Shown here in pieces: positions 7,007 through 11,062 of a DNA stretch of 11,062 bases. Below the pieces are notes generated by a model that ran no database searches, was not told the DNA's origin, and saw nothing but the letters and a program-made list of their open reading frames with translations. The DNA comes from DASXMX01 sp036794395 (GTDB lineage Bacteria > Planctomycetota > Phycisphaerae > Tepidisphaerales > Tepidisphaeraceae). Both the position numbers and the translations under genes were made by a program. The DNA lies in contig DAIRGS010000240.1 in the NCBI GenBank assembly GCA_036794395.1, positions 1 to 11,062 on the forward strand. Reading direction: 5' to 3'. Each line of letters begins with the position of its first letter. Position 1 is the stretch's first letter.

Positions 7007-9763
7007 ATGGACTGGTGGCGGAGCGACGCGCGTCGACGGAATGCTAAGGGTTCGCGCAGTTTTGGACGGCTGAGGCCGCCCGAGGTGCTGGAACCACGTC
7101 GCCTGCTGGCGGCCACCACAGTTTCGTTCGTATCGCCCGTCGAAACGTCAATTACCGGGACCGGCGCGCCCTCAATTGCCGTGGGCATAGGGGATGTCAA
7201 CGGTGACAACATCCCCGATTTTGTAGCGCTGGGCGGTGCAAGTGCGTTGGGACTGGCGTTTGCGGCACAGCCGTTTACTTCCAGTTCCGCGGGCGTGTTT
7301 ACACCTTTAAATCCAGTGATAGCGGGTGGCCCCGCGATTGCCCTGGCCGATTTCACGGGGGATGGAAAACTCGATCTGGCCACCCCGGCGGGGGTATTGG
7401 CCGGCAACGGCGACGGAACGTTCAAGGCTGCTGTCACCGGATCATTTACCGAGCCCCCCAATGAAGTGGGATTCTTCACCGGCGATTTCAATGCCGACGG
7501 AAAGCTCGATCTGGCCGTCGCAACCTACAACGCATCGGGTGCCACCCCGATTATTGGTTTAAGCGTCTTGCTGGGCAACGGCGACGGCACATTCAAAGCT
7601 CCCGCAAATACAACGCTTCAGACAAAAACCGGGCTGACCCAGAACGATGCAAAGATCGTCACCGGGGATTTCACCGGTGATGGCAAGCTCGATATCGCAA
7701 CCCCCTTTGGCCTGTTTGCCGGCAATGGCGATGGAACCTTCAAGGCGGCACAGGCATTTCCGGTAACAGCCTCCACCACGAACCCGGTTCTCGCCGCCGG
7801 CGATTTCAACGCGGATGGCAAACTCGACCTCGCAATGGTCACCACCGCATCCACGGCCGGCTCAGTCGAGCTCTTGAAAGGCAACGGCGACGGGACCTTC
7901 AGCGATGGCGGCAAAATCACCGTCGCCAGTAGCGGCACGGTGACAACTCTGACAGCCGTAGATTTGAATGGCGACGGCGTCGCGGATCTGGTGGCGGGCA
8001 CAAATCCGCCTACCGCGACCGGCAACACCCCATCGACCGCCACGCCAAACGTGGTAACGCTTGTGAACAGCGGCACCGGAACATTCGCAACCCCGTCAAC
8101 TTTCGGCGTAACCGGAACGCCGTTGAGCATTTTGACAGGCGACATCAATAAAGATGGCCTCCCTGACATCCTGAGCTTTGACGCCGTGGGCGGCGCGGCA
8201 GCCGGTGCAAGCACCTTTAACGCGGGCACAGTGGCCTTACTGATGAGCAAAGCGGTTGCCGGTACAGGAACAGGCACAGGAACCGGTACTGGAACTGGGA
8301 CAAGTACGGGAACGGGAACTGGTACCGGAACGGGAACAGGGACTGGTACAGGCACAACCGCCGCCGCGACGGCTGTTGGCGTTCGGCCTCCAGACTTAAG
8401 GCTTCAGGTCAGTCCAAAACAGACCACTATCGTCTCGGGCACACAGATCATCCTCACCGTTTCTGCGACGGCGATTCACGGCCCGACCATCCCAACCGGA
8501 ACCGTGACGTTCCTGGCCGGTACCAGGTCATTGGGCACCGCCACGCTCGATGCGACAGGGAAAGCATCGCTCACCGTCAAGAATCTCCCGATCGGTGTCC
8601 AACCGCTGATTGCAACTTACGCCGGCGACACGAACTTCAACATCGCCACCTCCAACCGAATCCGAGAAGTCGTCGTGTCGTCCCTGGACAGCACACCTTC
8701 ATTAATCCCGACGCTGGGGAAGGTGAAGCTCACCAAAGGCTTTGTCGCCGGCGATACCGGCTTCGCCCAGATCACAATCACCAATGCCGGCAACGCGACT
8801 GCGACCGGACAGGTAGCCGTCAGCCTTTATGCGTCACCGGATGGAACCATCGGGTCGTCTGCGATTCCTCTCAACGGACTTTCAGATCCAAATCCGGTGA
8901 TCAATCTCGGCCGTGGTCAACGAATCACACTTCGTGAGCGGTTCTCGACCAATGACGTGACGGCCGGCACCTATACAATCGTCGCTCAGCTCACCCCCGT
9001 ATCTGGATTGACGGCCGACGAAGTTTCGGCTTCCGTTCTAAGTACCTCCACAAACTACACCGCCGTCGCCAACGCATTCGGCAAAGTCGGCGCGCACAAC
9101 CTCTCGGCCACACTCACCGATGCGTCAAATAACACCGCGGTCGTTTCTCTTTCAGGGCCCGGCCTGGGGTCATACACCGAAACCAATGGCGTTGTGGATC
9201 TCAGCGTCTCTGGCACGACCGTTCGCAGCGCGCTGACAATCGCATCTGCGGGCCCATTTAATCTCGACGGCATCATCGTCAGCGGTGGTCTGGGCAGCCT
9301 CACCGCCGAGCACACCGCGATCTCCGGGAATTTGACGATCCTCGGTCGCGTTCCCTCAATCACCGTGGGCAGTGTCTCCGGCGGAACCTGGGCTGTTGCG
9401 GGCGGAATCGGATCGCTGAAGATCCTGGGCGATCTCACCGCCGCAAGCATCTTCGCCGGAGCCAACTCTGGAACAGATCACGTTTTGGGTAATGCCGACG
9501 ATACGTTCCTGGCCACCCAGATCATTTCGATCTTTGTGGGCGGCTCCGATACCTCGTCCATCATCGCCGCCGGCATCGCACCGACCGACGGCATCAATGT
9601 CTTCAACGGCGTCACGCCCATCCCCGGCGGAAAGATCAACTCGATTGTCGTCCGCGGAAGTCTGGATGCCAGTTCGCGCATTCTGTCCGCCGCATTGCCC
9701 AAAACCGCCTCGCTGACCGGCGCGCCGATCGGCACCACCTCGGATTCACGTTTCCAGCCCTGA
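7007..9763 (+). CDS. LEPR-XLL secreted protein with seven FG-GAP/VCBS repeats, a Gly-Thr linker, and Ig-like and CARDB-like domains
   Basis: A 918-residue protein. Its Arg-rich N-terminus ends in LEPRRLLA at 28-35, the LEPR-XLL motif found near the start of many planctomycete surface or secreted proteins; no ordinary hydrophobic signal peptide precedes it. Seven calcium-binding loops of the D-x-(N/T)-x-D-G-x-x-D type begin at residues 63, 115, 160, 221, 266, 319 and 379. Between several of them lies GNGDGTF. This is the pattern of FG-GAP/VCBS repeats and fits one integrin-alpha-like seven-bladed propeller. A Gly-Thr linker occupies 419-450, an Ig-like Big_3-type domain about 465-556, and a CARDB-like domain about 565-685. 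The remainder is a Gly/Ser/Ile-rich, probably beta-structured region with no dockerin, PEP-CTERM or membrane anchor. The likely role is adhesion or matrix formation outside the cell, which is inference; no enzyme motif is visible. It is divergent from the DUF1549 operon and 136 bases separate it from the SPFH gene. Confidence 0.88.
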   Translation: MDWWRSDARRRNAKGSRSFGRLRPPEVLEPRRLLAATTVSFVSPVETSITGTGAPSIAVGIGDVNGDNIPDFVALGGASALGLAFAAQPFTSSSAGVFTPLNPVIAGGPAIALADFTGDGKLDLATPAGVLAGNGDGTFKAAVTGSFTEPPNEVGFFTGDFNADGKLDLAVATYNASGATPIIGLSVLLGNGDGTFKAPANTTLQTKTGLTQNDAKIVTGDFTGDGKLDIATPFGLFAGNGDGTFKAAQAFPVTASTTNPVLAAGDFNADGKLDLAMVTTASTAGSVELLKGNGDGTFSDGGKITVASSGTVTTLTAVDLNGDGVADLVAGTNPPTATGNTPSTATPNVVTLVNSGTGTFATPSTFGVTGTPLSILTGDINKDGLPDILSFDAVGGAAAGASTFNAGTVALLMSKAVAGTGTGTGTGTGTGTSTGTGTGTGTGTGTGTGTTAAATAVGVRPPDLRLQVSPKQTTIVSGTQIILTVSATAIHGPTIPTGTVTFLAGTRSLGTATLDATGKASLTVKNLPIGVQPLIATYAGDTNFNIATSNRIREVVVSSLDSTPSLIPTLGKVKLTKGFVAGDTGFAQITITNAGNATATGQVAVSLYASPDGTIGSSAIPLNGLSDPNPVINLGRGQRITLRERFSTNDVTAGTYTIVAQLTPVSGLTADEVSASVLSTSTNYTAVANAFGKVGAHNLSATLTDASNNTAVVSLSGPGLGSYTETNGVVDLSVSGTTVRSALTIASAGPFNLDGIIVSGGLGSLTAEHTAISGNLTILGRVPSITVGSVSGGTWAVAGGIGSLKILGDLTAASIFAGANSGTDHVLGNADDTFLATQIISIFVGGSDTSSIIAAGIAPTDGINVFNGVTPIPGGKINSIVVRGSLDASSRILSAALPKTASLTGAPIGTTSDSRFQP
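7193..8167 (+). repeat. Seven FG-GAP/VCBS calcium-loop repeats within the LEPR-XLL protein
   Basis: The loops start at base positions 7193, 7349, 7484, 7667, 7802, 7961 and 8141. Repeats 2 and 4 share FTGDGKLD, and repeats 3 and 5 share FNADGKLDLA. The distance from repeat 2 to 4 and from repeat 3 to 5 is 106 residues (318 bases) in both cases, so blades 2-3 and 4-5 look like a duplicated two-blade unit (7349-7666 and 7667-7984). Repeats 1, 6 and 7 are more diverged. Confidence 0.8.
8261..8356 (+). repeat. Gly-Thr linker: 16 tandem hexanucleotides encoding Gly-Thr dipeptides
   Basis: Sixteen in-frame hexamers of the form GGNACN encode Gly-Thr, with one exception at the eighth copy, which reads AGTACG (Ser-Thr). 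All four Gly codons and all four Thr codons are used, with GGA and ACA the most common (seven each). The protein repeat is therefore almost perfect while the DNA repeat is scrambled at third positions. It lies directly between the seven-repeat propeller and the Ig-like domain, so it is probably a flexible spacer, possibly glycosylated on Thr. Confidence 0.9.
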
Positions 9764-9899
9764 TCGATGGGTCTTTTCTCAATCCGATTTCTCATCCACA
9801 AACTCTTCGGATTCCTCGCGCGCCCATTTCCGCTCGTCGCCATATACAATCATCCGAACGGGGTCGGCAGATCGGCTGACCGCACCTTGGCGTCATCAT
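9764..9899. other. Intergenic region between the LEPR-XLL and SPFH genes
   Basis: The gap holds two weak inverted repeats: AATCCGA at 9781-9787 paired with TCGGATT at 9807-9813, and GGTCGGC at 9862-9868 paired with GCTGACC at 9875-9881 (one G-T pair). Neither is followed by a T tract, so neither is a convincing terminator. TACAAT at 9845-9850 resembles a -10 box for the SPFH gene, but no -35 match lies 17 bases upstream. Nothing here looks like a coding gene. Confidence 0.4.
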
Positions 9900-9907
9900 G
9901 GAGGTGA
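9900..9907 (+). promoter_or_regulatory. Strong ribosome binding site that decides the GTG start of the SPFH gene
   Basis: GGAGGTGA lies just before the GTG at 9911, with 6 bases between GGAGG and the start codon. The ATG at 9898 is in a different frame and opens only a 60-codon frame, so the GTG is the supported start. Confidence 0.75.
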
Positions 9908-9910
9908 AGC

Positions 9911-10885
9911 GTGTTCGGAATCCGATTCATGAAGGCCAGTCCGACGACGTATGTGCTGCACTATGTTCGGGGAAAGCTGGCGCGGGAAGGGCCGGGGTTG
10001 TCGTTTTTCTACTACGCGCCGGTTTCGACAATCGTGGCCGTTCCACTCTCCAGCGGCGACGTCCCGTTCGTGTTCAATGACGTCAGCGCGGATTATCAGT
10101 CGGTCACGATCCAGGGCCAGATTTCATATCGTGTCACCGATCCAAAACTGCTCGCGCAACTGCTGGACTACAGCGTTCATCCGAGCGGCAGATACGTTTC
10201 GGAAGATCCGCGCAAGCTCGAAGAACGCCTCGTGCAGGTCACACAGGTACTCGCCAACGCGGTCATCCACCGCCTCAAGCTGCGCGATGTTCTGGTGGCT
10301 CATGAACAATTGGTAGCTGAGGTACTCGAAGGCCTGAAGAAATCCCCATCGATCACCATGCTCGGCGTGGAAATCCTTGGGTTGTCAGTCCTTTCAATCA
10401 AACCCTCCCCCGAAACAAGCAAAGCCCTCGAAGCCGAGGCGCGCGAAGGCGTGATGCGGCAAGCCGATGAGGCCATCTACGCCCGGCGCAACGCGGCCGT
10501 CACGCTCGAACGGCAAATTCGAGAAAGCGAACTGAATACTGAAATCGCTGTCGAAGAAAAGAAACGCCAGATCCGCGAAACCCAGATGGCCGCCGAGATT
10601 TCCCTCGAACAGCAACGCGCCCAGTTGATCAACAAACGCGTGGAGAACGACAAGCAGGAAGCAGACAGCAAAGCGTATGCACTCAACGCGATGATAACCC
10701 CGTTGCGTGATTTGAACTGGCGCACACTGATGGCGCTCAGCGCCGGGCAGGTGGATTCGAAGCTGGCCATCGCAATGGCGTTCAGGGATTTGGCGGAAAA
10801 TGCCGAGAAGATCGGAACGCTGAATGTCACGCCCGACTTGCTGAATACCCTCCTGGATCAGAAGACCGGCGGACGAGCCAAGTAA
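9911..10885 (+). CDS. SPFH/Band 7 domain protein
   Basis: A 324-residue protein beginning at GTG. An SPFH (stomatin/prohibitin/flotillin/HflK-like) domain covers about residues 5-175: the N-terminal segment with FMKASPTTYVL and FFYYAP, then VQ/IQ-type strands around ADYQSVTIQGQISYRVTDP, and a conserved region around GLKKSPSITMLGVEILGLSV. A long charged helix rich in Glu, Arg, Lys and Gln follows at about 177-255 and is likely to form a coiled coil for oligomer assembly. There is no N-terminal membrane segment, so attachment to a membrane, if any, must occur through the domain surface or a partner. SPFH proteins form large ring or cage assemblies that organise membrane regions or control proteases; which applies here is unknown. 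The next gene starts 42 bases downstream and is probably co-transcribed. Confidence 0.88.
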   Translation: MFGIRFMKASPTTYVLHYVRGKLAREGPGLSFFYYAPVSTIVAVPLSSGDVPFVFNDVSADYQSVTIQGQISYRVTDPKLLAQLLDYSVHPSGRYVSEDPRKLEERLVQVTQVLANAVIHRLKLRDVLVAHEQLVAEVLEGLKKSPSITMLGVEILGLSVLSIKPSPETSKALEAEAREGVMRQADEAIYARRNAAVTLERQIRESELNTEIAVEEKKRQIRETQMAAEISLEQQRAQLINKRVENDKQEADSKAYALNAMITPLRDLNWRTLMALSAGQVDSKLAIAMAFRDLAENAEKIGTLNVTPDLLNTLLDQKTGGRAK

Positions 10886-10916
10886 TTGATACCTGCGACC
10901 CCATGAGATGGGTACC

Positions 10917-10922
10917 GAGGTG
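10917..10922 (+). promoter_or_regulatory. Ribosome binding site of the partial downstream gene
   Basis: GAGGTG stands 5 bases before the GTG at 10928. Together with the open frame to the end of the window it supports GTG as the start codon of the last gene. Confidence 0.6.
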
Positions 10923-10927
10923 CCATC

Positions 10928-11062
10928 GTGCGTAAGTCGACCGATCCAAAGATCGTGATAGTCACGCGCCAGACCCGGATGAAAGCCCTGCGCGGGAAAT
11001 TCGCGACACGCGGCCTGGCCAAGTTTGCGATGATGCGCGCCCGCGAACTAGAGCTTTCGAAG
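10928..11062 (+). CDS. Partial gene, N-terminus resembling an NAD kinase-fold (sugar or NAD kinase-like) protein
   Basis: Forty-five codons are open from GTG to the window edge, so the gene is cut off at its 3' end. The start, MRKSTDPKIVIVTRQTRMKA, followed by a segment with RGKFATRGLAKF, resembles the N-terminus of the NAD(+)/NADH kinase-like proteins in which a beta strand (IVIVTR) leads into a TR-x-R helix. From memory such proteins are encoded next to SPFH genes of this kind, which supports the call. The catalytic GGDGT-type motif of the family would lie beyond the edge and cannot be checked. The alternative is another nucleotide-binding protein with a similar first strand. The short gap to the SPFH gene suggests co-transcription. 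Confidence 0.5.
   Translation, partial: MRKSTDPKIVIVTRQTRMKALRGKFATRGLAKFAMMRARELELSK

Noticed and set aside
7618..8355. A 245-codon minus-strand reading frame rich in Val-Pro repeats
   Set aside because: It is the antisense shadow of the plus-strand calcium repeats and Gly-Thr linker; the Val-Pro run is simply the reverse reading of the GGNACN hexamers.
9781..9881. Two hairpins considered as a terminator after the LEPR-XLL gene
   Set aside because: Their stems are only 7 bp, one has a 19-base loop, and neither is followed by a T tract.
10896..10914. Hairpin-like ACCCCATGAGATGGGT between the SPFH gene and the next gene
   Set aside because: The stem is about six pairs with a bulge and does not cover the ribosome binding site, so neither a terminator nor a regulatory role can be supported.

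Overview
The window looks like a chromosomal segment from a planctomycete (phylum Planctomycetota). The evidence is the protein families: a Planctomycete-cytochrome-C/DUF1549/DUF1553 protein, a Tat-type DUF1501 protein and a PPC-domain protein in one operon, plus a secreted protein with the LEPR-XLL N-terminal motif. These combinations are characteristic of the phylum. The DNA is GC-rich and the coding density is high. No tRNA, rRNA, CRISPR array, transposase or prophage gene was seen. The class or genus cannot be decided from this sequence.

Layout. Positions 69-6753 hold a three-gene operon on the minus strand, transcribed from right to left. First is a very large multidomain protein with a cytochrome-c-like domain, a seven-repeat WD40 propeller, a second CX4CH motif, a Big_2 Ig-like domain, DUF1549 with a third heme-type motif, and DUF1553. 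Next is a Tat-exported DUF1501 protein, and last a secreted protein with two PPC domains. The last two genes overlap by four bases (TTGA). Positions 6754-7006 are a divergent intergenic region containing an unusual symmetric GC-rich array: three GCGCGC cores exactly 20 bp apart inside a perfect 14-bp inverted repeat. From 7007 the genes are on the plus strand. The first is a 918-residue secreted or surface protein (LEPR-XLL motif, seven FG-GAP/VCBS-type calcium-binding repeats, a Gly-Thr linker of 16 dipeptides, an Ig-like domain, a CARDB-like domain and a beta-rich tail). An SPFH/Band 7 protein follows, and then the first 45 codons of a gene that resembles the N-terminus of an NAD kinase-fold protein.

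How the genes may work together. The minus-strand operon belongs to the widespread but biochemically poorly defined planctomycete PSCyt/DUF1549/DUF1553 plus DUF1501 cell-envelope systems. All three proteins carry export signals, so the system probably acts outside the cytoplasm. The LEPR-XLL protein is probably an extracellular structural or adhesive protein and is divergently transcribed from that operon. The SPFH gene and the kinase-like gene are close together and probably form a separate co-transcribed pair acting at the membrane or in the cytoplasm. The features most worth following up are the symmetric operator-like array, the fused cytochrome/WD40/DUF1549 protein and the Gly-Thr linker protein. 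None of them proves a new system.
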